From Bacillus sp. SORGH_AS_0510 (GTDB taxonomy: Bacteria > Bacillota > Bacilli > Bacillales > Cytobacillaceae): a stretch of 64,000 nucleotides of DNA. The stretch covers positions 3,352,001-3,416,000 of the forward strand of contig NZ_JAUTAU010000001.1 of NCBI RefSeq assembly GCF_030818775.1, in the 5' to 3' direction. The position numbers and the translations under genes were made by a program. This document shows, in pieces, positions 9,701 through 17,945 of the stretch; positions within the stretch are counted from its first letter, which is position 1, and every line of letters begins with the position of its first letter. The notes below the pieces were generated by a model, which was given only the letters and a program-made list of their open reading frames with translations, did no database searches and had not been told where the DNA came from.

Positions 9701-9779
9701 CCGCTTCCCTCCATGGTGTAAGTATACATATTTACCTTAAGTAATCTCCTAAATAAAGAGAAGTATTCGCCTCCACACA

Positions 9780-9818
9780 TGAAAAAGAAGCTGCCGCATT
9801 GTTCGGACAACTTCTTAC
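9780..9818 (-). terminator. Terminator of the zinc metallopeptidase gene
   Basis: An 11-bp stem on the minus strand (AAGAAGTTGTC paired with GGCAGCTTCTT, with G-U pairs) is followed by TTTTCATG, just past the stop at 9837. Confidence 0.65.
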
Positions 9819-9836
9819 CTAACATTGATTAACTAT

Positions 9837-10673
9837 TTACAGATTGGCTTGTTTAAAGGTATCTCCACCCTTAATGGTTCCGTTTTCGAATCCTTTCCAA
9901 AACCAGCGCTTTCTTTGTTCAGAGGTTCCATGTGTAAAACTTTCAGGTACCACATAGCCTTGTGCTTTTTTCTGGATATTATCATCTCCGACTGCATTTG
10001 CTGCATTCAGTGCTTCTTCAAGGTCGCCTTTTTCAAGATACCCCTTCCCCTGTGCGTCGTGTGCCCAAACACCAGCCAAGTAGTCAGCCTGCAATTCAAA
10101 CCGTACAGAGTATTCATTGGTACGTTTTTGGCTTGCTGATGCATTGCCTCCCATATTCAAAAGCGTTTGGACATGGTGGCCTACTTCATGGGCAATGACG
10201 TACGCCATCGCAAAATCACCAGGAGCCTGGAATCTTTGTCTCAGCTCCTGATAAAAACTCAAGTCAATGTAAAGCTTGTGGTCACCTGGACAATAAAACG
10301 GTCCCACAGCAGAACTGGCAGTACCACAGGCCGACTGGACACTGTCCCTGTACAAAACAAGCTTAGGATTTTCGTATGTTAGACCTTGTTCCTTGAATTT
10401 TTCTGCCCATACATCCTCCGTATCAGCAAGGACTACGGAAACAAAGTCCGCCAGTTCCTTCTCTTGTGTGGATTCTTGATAAGGAGCGCTTGTATCTGAC
10501 CCAAGATTAGAGGAACTGTTATTTATTAAATCTCCCGGATTACCTCCGAGCAGTGTAAAGAGGAGAACAATAATGATACTGCCGATTCCGCCTCCAATTA
10601 CCGTCTTACCCCCCATGCCCATACCTCTACGATCCTCAACGTTTGAGCTTTGCCGTCTTCCTTTCCATTGCAT
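9837..10673 (-). CDS. Neutral zinc metallopeptidase, YpfJ family
   Basis: 278 residues. An N-terminal cytoplasmic stretch with RRGMGMGGK leads into one membrane helix (~residues 25-45), then an extracytoplasmic catalytic domain. The zinc site is HEVGHHVQ, with the downstream E in RFELQADYLAGVWAH. CGTASSAVGPFYCPGDHKLY is the family signature (PF04228). The substrate is unknown. Ribosome-binding site AGGTAGAAAT precedes ATG. The ~300 bases upstream to 10971 hold only a promoter-like region and a terminator. Confidence 0.9.
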   Translation of the reverse strand: MQWKGRRQSSNVEDRRGMGMGGKTVIGGGIGSIIIVLLFTLLGGNPGDLINNSSSNLGSDTSAPYQESTQEKELADFVSVVLADTEDVWAEKFKEQGLTYENPKLVLYRDSVQSACGTASSAVGPFYCPGDHKLYIDLSFYQELRQRFQAPGDFAMAYVIAHEVGHHVQTLLNMGGNASASQKRTNEYSVRFELQADYLAGVWAHDAQGKGYLEKGDLEEALNAANAVGDDNIQKKAQGYVVPESFTHGTSEQRKRWFWKGFENGTIKGGDTFKQANL

Positions 10674-10920
10674 ATTTCTACCTCCAAAAATAATTGATAG
10701 GATAACTAATCAATTTACTAATTCCATAATGTTATACCCATATAACCGAGAATTAAAAGTGTGTTATTTTTGGAAAGTGGTTTTTGGAATGTGAGGTGAC
10801 ACTTCTTGAGGGCTATCGGCATCCGTATCCGCAAATTGTAATGAAAAGATATTAAAGAGGCACTGGAAAATACCCTTCTATTATTTTTCTAAAACGTGAA
10901 AAGCTTTGAATACATTACTA

Positions 10921-10958
10921 AAAGAAATCCCTTCTAGCATAGAGGGGATTTCTTTTTT
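10921..10958. terminator. Bidirectional terminator
   Basis: AGAAATCCCTTC...GAGGGGATTTCT forms a long stem with T-runs on both strands. On the minus strand it follows the fasciclin remnant. Confidence 0.75.
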
Positions 10959-10971
10959 GTATAAATATGTC

Positions 10972-11226
10972 TTAAGGCAATAGAACTGAATCAATTACAT
11001 GGATGACACCATTTGATGCATCTATATCAGGCTTAATAACGTTTGCGTTATTAACCTTAACAGGATTCAGCGTGATCGTAACGTCCTTTTGGGCAAGGGT
11101 TTTTGCTTTCATCCCATTTTTTAGGTCTGAGGACATTACTTTACCAGACAAGACATGATACAAAAGAATATTCTTCAAGTCTGGTCTGGCCAATAGTTCA
11201 TCTGCTGTAATTCCCAGTTCCTTCAA
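10972..11226 (-). pseudogene. Fasciclin (FAS1) domain remnant, 5'-truncated
   Basis: 84 codons match only the C-terminal two thirds of a FAS1 domain: LLARPDLKNILLYHVLSGKV, the DVTITLNP strand, and VIHVIDSVLLP, the typical last strand. FAS1 domains are about 130-150 residues and the protein normally has a signal peptide. Here the frame only opens with a TTG, and just upstream reads AHFTPIHLKELG, a damaged version of the usual FAPTNEAF segment. The 5' part has been lost next to the left attachment site of the island. It is probably non-functional. Confidence 0.7.
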
Positions 11227-11272
11227 ATGAATGGGAGTAAAGTGTGCTTTTAATCTTAGAAAACAAATAAAA

Positions 11273-11294
11273 GCTACCCGAATATTCGAGTAGC
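11273..11294 (-). terminator. Original selC terminator
   Basis: GCTACTCGAATATTCGGGTAGC on the minus strand is a near-perfect hairpin followed by TTTTATTTGTTT. It lies just downstream of the tRNA-Sec 3' fragment, so it was most likely the terminator of selC before the island separated the two. Confidence 0.7.
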
Positions 11295-11363
11295 CCGTTA
11301 GATAAATTTCAAAACAAACAAATTACAAAGGGAATAGGTAACCTGTTTATCACTTAAATTTGA

Positions 11364-11433
11364 TTGGCGGGACTGCGTGGGAATCGAACCCACCAGACCT
11401 GGCACGCAGGTCTCAAGCAGTTTTGAAGACTGT
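11364..11433 (-). repeat. Left attachment site (attL), tRNA-Sec 3' fragment
   Basis: 70 bases repeat 31941-32010 in the same orientation with one mismatch (11416 against 31993). The copy covers tRNA-Sec from the 5' side of the anticodon stem through CCA, but lacks the 5' acceptor and D arm, so it cannot be a working tRNA. It marks the far end of the integrated element; the offset between copies is 20,577 bases. Confidence 0.9.
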
Positions 11434-11628
11434 ACGTTCTTTTTTCCGCTTAATCAATTCGTCCAATCAGCGTTACATCAACGTTCAATCATCGCCTTAA
11501 ACAGTTTTCCATCAATTATCGTTACAGTTTTCGTTCGTCCTATACGGTTATATAATAGCTAACGGTAATCAAGATTGTCAATTTCTACGTACCAATTTAT
11601 GGTCATAAATAACACAAAAGAGTAGGCG

Positions 11629-12450
11629 CTAAACCCACTCTAGGAAACTCGGAGATCTTAATAATCCTGCCTTCGTTAAATTACGGAATTTCACACGACA
11701 CTTTACTGGTTCAATAAAAGCAATATCATCCTCTTCCCGATTCACTGGCTTCCCGTAAACATTCTTTCGATTCAACGAACCAACACCTAGTTCCATTACG
11801 CCAGAATAACTTCCATCTTCGAATGCCAACAGCAAACCGAAATCCTTTGGCTGCTTTCGATACCCAACGACAAATACATCGGTATACTGATAGTTAATAA
11901 CCTTCAACCACGATTGTGAACGTTTGCCCACTTCATACCGAGAATCTTTACGTTTTAAGACGATGCCTTCGAGTTCTTGCACTTTTATAGCGTCAAAATA
12001 ATCTTCACCCTGACCCTCAATGAACTGCGACTTAGAAATCAACGTATTATCCTCAGGCACTATTTCTACAAGCACTTCTTTACGTTCAAGTAATGGTAAG
12101 TTTGTGATCCGTTCACCTTTATGCTGAATCACGTCAAAAGCCACGAAGGTTATCGGTGACTTGTCTCTAGAACTCATAAACCGACTCATTACTGCTTCAA
12201 AGTCAGGCTTACCGTTGTTGTCACTTACAATTAGCTCACCATCAAGTACTTTATCTGGTGGAATATCTATGTTGTGAAGTTCAGGGAATATCGATGTGAT
12301 TTCGTTATTGTGTCGTGAATACAAACGGACTTTTCCCGCATTATCAACTGAATATATTAAACGAATTCCGTCAAGTTTTAGTTCCGTAATGTAATCTTCT
12401 GAATTAAACGGTTCTTCTTTTTTATGCAATAGCATTGGCGATATAAACAT
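11629..12450 (-). CDS. Small ATP-dependent DNA ligase (YoqV-like)
   Basis: 273 residues. It contains ligase motif I ELKLDGIR, whose lysine carries the AMP, motif III-like FVAFDVIQHKGE, motif IV ELEGIVLKRKDSRY and motif V WLKVINYQYTDVFVVGY, then an OB-fold (VKCRVKFRNLTKAGLLRSPS). It seals nicks using ATP, unlike the NAD-dependent housekeeping LigA. Length and layout match the SP-beta phage protein YoqV. Ribosome-binding site GAGGTG lies before ATG. It is the first gene inside the left end and points outward toward attL. Confidence 0.88.
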   Translation of the reverse strand: MFISPMLLHKKEEPFNSEDYITELKLDGIRLIYSVDNAGKVRLYSRHNNEITSIFPELHNIDIPPDKVLDGELIVSDNNGKPDFEAVMSRFMSSRDKSPITFVAFDVIQHKGERITNLPLLERKEVLVEIVPEDNTLISKSQFIEGQGEDYFDAIKVQELEGIVLKRKDSRYEVGKRSQSWLKVINYQYTDVFVVGYRKQPKDFGLLLAFEDGSYSGVMELGVGSLNRKNVYGKPVNREEDDIAFIEPVKCRVKFRNLTKAGLLRSPSFLEWV

Positions 12451-12520
12451 ATAAACACCTCGTATAGTATTCTATCAGATTATAAAATGGAAACTACAGG
12501 GCGAAAGTTTAAGAAATTAA

Positions 12521-12600
12521 CCAGGAGAGTGATTTATTTTATCCTGGATTTTTTTTTCTAATTAAAAAAGTATCCTGGGTTCTAAAACTGACTCTCCTGG
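12521..12600. promoter_or_regulatory. Inverted repeat with four CCWGG sites upstream of DGQHR gene
   Basis: CCAGGAGAGT (12521-12530) and ACTCTCCTGG (12591-12600) are exact reverse complements. Two more CCTGG sequences lie between them (12543-12547, 12573-12577). The cluster sits between the divergent ligase and DGQHR genes, so it is a plausible operator. A regulatory role is inference. Confidence 0.4.
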
Positions 12601-12644
12601 AGTATTCATTTAATGTATTCATTTTATTGGGAGGGGGTTTATTT

Positions 12645-14069
12645 ATGTTCAATAAAGTAATTAATGATACTGTAGCACCTCTTAATCAATTCATTCGTCT
12701 TGGAGACTCATCTGATATGCAGTTAAAAGCTTTTATATGTAATAATTTGGGATACACTACTCTTCTTGTAAAACTACCCATGTATGATTTTTTCCGTATG
12801 TCAGACGTGGCAAATGAACGTGGAGTGAATGGTGAGGCAGTAGCCCAACGAAAATTAGATTCAAATCACACTTCAAATTTGGCTCGTTATATTTTGAAGG
12901 GTTTACTTGCAGCTTCTATAAATAAACGAAAACAAGAAGATATCCCAGTAACAGATGCACATATACAACTTCAAACAAAACTTGGTAGCCAACCTTACCT
13001 TTCTTTGCAACCAATAGTTGTTAACTTACGAACTGCTGGACGTAATGCTCAAAATTTACGGGGACAACAACTAGAGACAAATAACAATGAAGGTATAGGC
13101 GTTCGTTTATGGTTAGGTCAAAAGGATATTATGTGGGTTGTGGATGGTCAACATAGGCGGATGGCGATGAAATTGGTGATTGACTTTTTAGAAGAAGTCA
13201 GACGTGACCAGAAATATCCTACAAAAAAGCAATCCTTATTCCCACATGGTCGTGATGACAGAACTGTACCAGAAGACGAGTTAAATGTTTGGCTAGATTG
13301 TTATGATATTACCAGATCACTTTGCACGGTTACCGTCGAAATGCACCTTGGATTGGACATCCTAGAGGAGCGTCAATTGTTTCACGACCTTAACAATTTG
13401 GGAAAAAAGGTAGAAAAAAGTTTGGCCTTAGAGTTCGACAGCTCCAATCCTATAAATGCTTTTATAAAAAACAAACTATTGGATACAGGGTTAATAAAAA
13501 TTTCTCCAGGAGATAAAGTAGATTGGGATGACGATGATGGTTCATTAACAAGAAAAGATGTTGTAGCAATCAACGCCCATCTTATAATTAATAAAACTAA
13601 CATTAATAGCGCTACTCCATCAGAAGTAGTTTCACGTTTAGGAATTGCAAAACGTTTTTGGGAGGCTGTCACTCAAATACAGGGTTTTGGTGAAGAAAAC
13701 GCAAAGAGAAAGACAGTTGCTGCACAACCAGTCGTTTTAAAAGCACTAGCAAAGCTAACATATGATTTTGCATTTGGCCGTTCCCATAATGAAAATTTGC
13801 TTACCTTATTACTCGATGGTATAACGAACATCGACTTTAGCCATGACAATCCAATTTGGCGTTACTATCAATTAAGTAATGAACAAATAAAGGATTATCA
13901 ATTGGAACTTTTAAAAGATTATCTTCCAGACAATTCTACTGGTAATCGAGACATTGGATTCTACGATGAAAAAACAGGATGGATGCGCTTTGGAAGCAAG
14001 CATAACGATATTTTCCCAATCATTGGTGACATGATCCGTTGGACACTTGAATTACCTAACCGTCATTAA
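12645..14069 (+). CDS. DGQHR-domain protein (DndB-like)
   Basis: 474 residues from the ATG at 12645, chosen because GGGAGGGGG lies eight bases before it. The hallmark is VVDGQHRRMAMK near residue 175, the DGQHR motif of DndB and relatives, a branch of the ParB/sulfiredoxin-fold NTPases. Other DndB-like features are the N-terminal LVKLPMYDFFRMS and the ERQLFHDLNNLGKKVEKSLA block near residue 255. DndB regulates DNA phosphorothioation in Dnd systems, but no dndACDE genes are present, so this is an orphan member whose role is unknown. It faces a DGSHR-HNH gene across a short spacer and may act with it. Confidence 0.75.
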   Translation: MFNKVINDTVAPLNQFIRLGDSSDMQLKAFICNNLGYTTLLVKLPMYDFFRMSDVANERGVNGEAVAQRKLDSNHTSNLARYILKGLLAASINKRKQEDIPVTDAHIQLQTKLGSQPYLSLQPIVVNLRTAGRNAQNLRGQQLETNNNEGIGVRLWLGQKDIMWVVDGQHRRMAMKLVIDFLEEVRRDQKYPTKKQSLFPHGRDDRTVPEDELNVWLDCYDITRSLCTVTVEMHLGLDILEERQLFHDLNNLGKKVEKSLALEFDSSNPINAFIKNKLLDTGLIKISPGDKVDWDDDDGSLTRKDVVAINAHLIINKTNINSATPSEVVSRLGIAKRFWEAVTQIQGFGEENAKRKTVAAQPVVLKALAKLTYDFAFGRSHNENLLTLLLDGITNIDFSHDNPIWRYYQLSNEQIKDYQLELLKDYLPDNSTGNRDIGFYDEKTGWMRFGSKHNDIFPIIGDMIRWTLELPNRH

Positions 14070-14078
14070 TCTTAGGAC

Positions 14079-14107
14079 AATGTCTATCTTATATGGTAGG
14101 CATTTTT
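14079..14107 (+). terminator. Terminator of the DGQHR gene
   Basis: AATGTCTATC and GGTAGGCATT form a 10-bp stem (with G-U pairs) followed by TTTT, ten bases past the stop. Confidence 0.75.
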
Positions 14108-14183
14108 CCATTTGTTCACAATTTTGTCGAAACGGCTTAAGTCGAATTTGTCGAAGCCTTCTTTAAAGAGAGGAGGTGCATAA

Positions 14184-14288
14184 ATGGCAAAGTTAATTAC
14201 TGTCAATAGAGCAAAAGCCGAAATTAAACAATTGAAGTATTTTGTCGATTTAGTCGAGATCTATGAAGCAGACACTAACAATCAGTAA
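14184..14288 (+). CDS. 34-residue peptide of unknown function
   Basis: MAKLITVNRAKAEIKQLKYF plus a 14-residue acidic end (VDLVEIYEADTNNQ). It is preceded by a perfect ribosome-binding site (AGAGAGGAGG). The peptide is predicted to be one amphipathic helix. It lies just downstream of the DGQHR gene terminator, in a stretch rich in GTCGAA motifs. I do not recognise it. Confidence 0.5.
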   Translation: MAKLITVNRAKAEIKQLKYFVDLVEIYEADTNNQ

Positions 14289-14339
14289 GGAATATGCTAT
14301 CACGAATAGTATTTTTTGTCGTGACGAAAAGGTCGAATA

Positions 14340-14476
14340 TTGACAGGGAATACCTAACAGGCGTTATAAAAAGTAGGGGGTCAGATGAACTACATAAATT
14401 GATGCGTTCGGGGTATATGTTAAAAACAAAACCAAACAGGCACTGATAATGTAAGTATCCTTCGGGGTGCTTTTTT
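14340..14476 (+). ncRNA. Candidate small RNA unit
   Basis: TTGACA (14340-14345), an 18-base spacer and TTATAA (14364-14369) form a promoter-like sequence. About 70 bases later an imperfect hairpin with GCAC/GTGC and GATA/TATC arms (14440-14470) is followed by TTTTTT. No meaningful ORF lies between. This is a guess from promoter and terminator spacing only. Confidence 0.3.
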
Positions 14477-14490
14477 AATACCTAAAAAAT

Positions 14491-14709
14491 TCAAGTAAAA
14501 AAAGGGAGATTGTTATCTCCCCCACTTTTTCGGACAATATTTCCTTCAGTAATTCTACTAATGCCCTTTCTTCGTTTGGTCGTTAGTTCCGAGTTCAACT
14601 TGGAAGCTTTCGATAAGACGGCATGGACCATTTGTTTTAAAATCGTATCAATTGTTAAAGTAACTTTGCCATGTTTAATAAAATGGTCAAAACGAAAACT
14701 ATACTTTAT
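14491..14709 (-). pseudogene. Coding-like remnant without start codon
   Basis: On the minus strand an open frame of 72 codons (YSFRFDHFIKHGKVTLTIDT, then LKQMVHAVLSKASKLNSE and a basic TTKRRKGISRI stretch) has the composition of a real protein. It follows a stop immediately and has no ATG, GTG or TTG near its 5' end and no ribosome-binding site. It is probably the 3' remnant of a lost gene. Confidence 0.35.
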
Positions 14710-14767
14710 TTAAATTTGGTGCTTTATTTTATTACCTACTACGATTTTGACAAAAATCAAAAAAATC

Positions 14768-16345
14768 TTAATTTTTCATAGTAGTATTACAAAATGGGTG
14801 AGATAGTTGTCCATTATCTAATGTACCCATTCCACCATCTTGTTTCCTAACAATATGATCAATTGTAATGGCATTTGCATGTATATAACCATTACACAAC
14901 TTACATTTTAGTGCTTTTTCAAGTGCTTCCTTCATGAAGATAGCTGATTTAGTTTGACTTGAGAATTTGCTGGCGAAAATTATTTGATCGGAACTATTAA
15001 TAGATGTTAAATAATTAAATTCTTTACTTTGAAGTATTTCATCAACTACCTTTTCTTTATCTTTCCCTTCAGACAAATTGAGAATAATATTTAAGTAAAA
15101 ATCTTTTATGAACGGATAAGCTCTTAATGCACTTCTGTGCCTACGAACAATTTGTTGGATTAAATAGTCATGCTCTAGAATAATCTCCTCAAATGTTTCA
15201 CGTACATTAGTGAATTGATTATATGAGGATTTCTTATTATTTTCAAACTCTAAGATAAGTGCAGTAATTGCATAAAAAGAAGCAATTTTATGTCTGCCTG
15301 TTTGCGAATAAAGATAAACAGCAGGGTGTAAGCCAAGTGATCCTGGATGTGTACTATTTATTCTTCTAGCAATTTTTCTGCAATTGTTTAAGAATTTAAT
15401 AGTATAATTTCCATCAGTATCATCTTCAAGTTCATCGTGAGTTATATCATCTACCTTAGGCTTTACTCCATTTACAATATTAACGAAATCCAATACTAGT
15501 GGTAAAGTTTGAGATGCATATATACTACCACCGATTGGCAAATCGAGAGTCTTGATCGGATTTTTCAAATGTGGAGTGAACAATATGTCATGTATCTCTT
15601 TTGCGAGTTCCTGAATTTCTAATTGCTTAATTTCACTAAACCTGGACCAATATTTGTGGCCCTTACCACTTCTAATTACAGCCCTTGCTGCAAGACCGTT
15701 GGGTTTTTTTCTTGATTTTAATAGACGCATTTCTGTAGGATCAATTGGAGCTGCATGCTGGTTTATCTTAAAGAATGAGGTCTCAGCAGTGGACGAGTCT
15801 CCTTCTACCCATTGAAGTTGTATTGCTAAAGCACCTAAGCTTTTTGCCCTTTGAGCAATTTTAGCATCTACCTTTTCAGGTGATTTAATTGCTAATTGAT
15901 AATCTAGGAAAGATCCGATTTTCTTTTTAACTGTAGCTCTCGTTTTTTCGGCAATCTCAATTTGTTCATCAGGAATTTTGCCATCATAGAATTGCTTAGA
16001 AATTAAACCATCTCCATAGTCATCGTTTATCCATGCTGCTAATGCGCTAATTCGATGCGATCCATCTATTACAAAGGTAAAGCTACTTGCACTTCTCCAA
16101 AGAATAAGTGCTGGAATAAGCTCGCCATCTAGAAAACTTTCAATTAAATTACATATTGTATCTGGATCCCACTCATTTGTTTCTCTTTGAAAATCAGGTT
16201 TTCTAACAGCTGAGAAGAAAAATGCGTCTTCTTTTAAGTCAGTTATTGACAATGTTGAAGTATTTTTACCAATGCTTTTGTGATTATCCTCTACTTCGAA
16301 ATCTTCTCTAGGTATCAGTGCATCTAAATTAACTTTTTTTGACAT
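14768..16345 (-). CDS. DGSHR-motif (DUF262-like) protein with C-terminal HNH
   Basis: 525 residues. The N-terminal ParB/Srx-fold-like domain has RKPDFQRETNEWDPDTICNL and VIDGSHRISALAAW (~residue 90), the position of DGQQR in DUF262 proteins. A long helical middle follows. The C-terminus is an HNH domain: CKLCNG, then ITIDHIVRKQDGGMG and HPFCN. Known proteins of similar plan (GmrSD, SspE) use an NTP-driven DUF262 domain to license a C-terminal nuclease against modified or unmodified phage DNA. Function here is inferred. Ribosome-binding site GAGGTAATG precedes ATG. It converges on the DGQHR gene. Confidence 0.72.
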   Translation of the reverse strand: MSKKVNLDALIPREDFEVEDNHKSIGKNTSTLSITDLKEDAFFFSAVRKPDFQRETNEWDPDTICNLIESFLDGELIPALILWRSASSFTFVIDGSHRISALAAWINDDYGDGLISKQFYDGKIPDEQIEIAEKTRATVKKKIGSFLDYQLAIKSPEKVDAKIAQRAKSLGALAIQLQWVEGDSSTAETSFFKINQHAAPIDPTEMRLLKSRKKPNGLAARAVIRSGKGHKYWSRFSEIKQLEIQELAKEIHDILFTPHLKNPIKTLDLPIGGSIYASQTLPLVLDFVNIVNGVKPKVDDITHDELEDDTDGNYTIKFLNNCRKIARRINSTHPGSLGLHPAVYLYSQTGRHKIASFYAITALILEFENNKKSSYNQFTNVRETFEEIILEHDYLIQQIVRRHRSALRAYPFIKDFYLNIILNLSEGKDKEKVVDEILQSKEFNYLTSINSSDQIIFASKFSSQTKSAIFMKEALEKALKCKLCNGYIHANAITIDHIVRKQDGGMGTLDNGQLSHPFCNTTMKN

Positions 16346-16614
16346 TTGTCATTACCTCTTATTTTGAATTTACCTAATATTAACACTTATTTGGGAATTT
16401 TTGCACCTTTTTAATTGTTTCGTTTATTAAAGAGTCCAAAACTCGCCTTGTTTAACGACTATGTTTAATTAATATAGTCATTTGGAATTACATCACTGAG
16501 ATTTCCGAATCTAAAAAAATTTTAAAAACGGTTTTTGCATTGGGGAACGATTGATTTTTGCATGAAGGGATGACACAGGTCTAAATAAACTTAGAGCGAT
16601 TAGAAACATCAAAC

Positions 16615-16692
16615 TTACGCAATCTCATCAAGTTTCGAGATTTTATGTACAAATTCGTTAATCATCAGGCGTAGTGCTGGATCAATACGCAT
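16615..16692 (-). other. Short ORF within repeated intergenic box
   Basis: ATG to TAA encodes 25 residues (MRIDPALRLMINEFVHKISK then LDEIA) with AGAGGA close upstream. The ALRLM segment recurs in the translated copy near 20935-20960 (YALRLMLYKMKLE). It may be a fragment of a lost small gene rather than an active one. Confidence 0.3.
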
Positions 16693-16710
16693 CTTCCTCT
16701 TGCAAAGGGG
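16660..16710 (-). repeat. Intergenic repeat copy A
   Basis: The minus strand contains ACCCCTTTGCAAGAG and, about 20 bases further, GCACTACGCCTGATG. The same two boxes recur at 19135-19190 and, degenerate, at 21090-21150; the second box alone recurs at 20935-20960. Each copy lies at the edge of a gene cassette in the island. The 16346-16820 gap otherwise holds only AT-rich sequence. Confidence 0.5.
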
Positions 16711-16757
16711 TTGTCCCCTTCTTCATATCCATAATGGACATAATACATTTACAAACA

Positions 16758-16795
16758 AAAAACGAACCATCTATAGGCCCTCTTTTCACTATTAA
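16758..16795 (-). terminator. Terminator of the NucS-like gene
   Basis: On the minus strand GAGGGCCTATAGATGGTTCG is followed by TTTTTTGTTTG. The same loop and stem recur in the terminator at 19195-19225, so the two were probably copied from one source. Confidence 0.55.
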
Positions 16796-16820
16796 AGAGG
16801 AAAGTAAATAGATTTCTATA

Positions 16821-17735
16821 TTAAATTACATCTAATTTCCAACCGAAAGTTTTCACAAAGATGTTTTCCTTTTTAGCTGCAGCCATTTCCTCTTCAAAAT
16901 ACGGCAGTATACCTGGGCAAACAATCAACCCTTTAATATTCGTGTAACCAAGTTCATCTCTGCATAACTTCATATAATGTTTTATTTGTTGTTTTACCTC
17001 ACGCCCTATCTTATCTTTTTTAATTTCAACTACAACCACATCATCATTCATTGGATTAAGTAACAGAAGATCTAATCTTGAATCATCGAAAAATATATAT
17101 TGCTGCTTTAATAGTTTAAGACCTTTACCTAATATTTCAGGATTACTTGCTATAAATTTCTCTATGTCTCTTTCAAGCACCTGAAAAACTTCCTCGGTTG
17201 ATAACAGCTTATTCGATAACCGCCCACTCTTTTCATTGTCTCTGATTAAATCTAAAAATAGCTTTATATCGTTATCATTTAACACCTTCCATGTTCTTAG
17301 AGCAGAAGATAATGCTGCTAAAGGCGTTTGATTTGGATTAAGGTTAGATGGTCTAGAAAGTTGTTTTAATAAGTGTTCATTCAATTCAAGAGGTACGTCT
17401 AATACTTTAGAACGAATTGGGTTTCCAAAAACAACACATTCATTATTTTCCAGTTGATTTCTATTCTTCAAAAGATGATGGTTGTTATATTTATCCCTAA
17501 ACAACGGGTCATCTATTATTTCCTTCACAAGGTGTACTTCTTCTACAAAATAATAAGCCGTTATATACCTTTTATCGTAAATAGTCTTGTGAAAAAATAA
17601 ATAATCCCCTTTATTTAAACCTAATAGCTTTTCCCCATTTATTTTTAAATCACCATACGTAAACTCCTTTAACATCGGGTCCTCATGCCCATTATTTTTT
17701 TCTGGATCAACGTAGCCAATCAAATAGCTTGCCAT
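16821..17735 (-). CDS. NucS-like nuclease with novel N-terminal domain
   Basis: 304 residues. The C-terminal ~120 residues look like the EndoMS/NucS PD-(D/E)xK fold: FIASNPEILGKGLKLL, then RLDLLLLNP, DVVVVEIKKDKIG (the ExK) and QQIKHYMK, matching the QxxxY motif. The N-terminal ~110 residues (KGDYLFFHKTIYDKRYITAY, then YFVEEVHL) form a small beta domain that looks like an EVE/PUA-type nucleotide-reading domain. That assignment is a guess. A reader-plus-nuclease layout would suit a modification-dependent restriction enzyme. Ribosome-binding site AGGGGTG. It is divergent from the WYL gene. Confidence 0.65.
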   Translation of the reverse strand: MASYLIGYVDPEKNNGHEDPMLKEFTYGDLKINGEKLLGLNKGDYLFFHKTIYDKRYITAYYFVEEVHLVKEIIDDPLFRDKYNNHHLLKNRNQLENNECVVFGNPIRSKVLDVPLELNEHLLKQLSRPSNLNPNQTPLAALSSALRTWKVLNDNDIKLFLDLIRDNEKSGRLSNKLLSTEEVFQVLERDIEKFIASNPEILGKGLKLLKQQYIFFDDSRLDLLLLNPMNDDVVVVEIKKDKIGREVKQQIKHYMKLCRDELGYTNIKGLIVCPGILPYFEEEMAAAKKENIFVKTFGWKLDVI

Positions 17736-17945
17736 ATCTCTACACCCCTAATATTGGTAATTGTACTTTAAATATAACAAAAAATTATTATCCAATTGTA
17801 GTTAATTCTATATTTAAAAATATTCCTAGCGTAAAAAACTTTTAAGGTTGAAGTGTAGTCTCTTTTTCTATAAAAAACTATATAATAGGAACCCTAACTC
17901 AGGTAAAATTAAGTAGAAGCTTCACGTTCATGAGGGGGGTTAAAA

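Noticed and set aside
11364..11433. A second functional tRNA-Sec
   Set aside because: The 5' acceptor strand and D arm are missing; only the 3' 70 bases are present.
12645..14069. Full Dnd phosphorothioation system
   Set aside because: Only a DndB-like DGQHR protein is present; dndA, dndC, dndD and dndE are not in the window.
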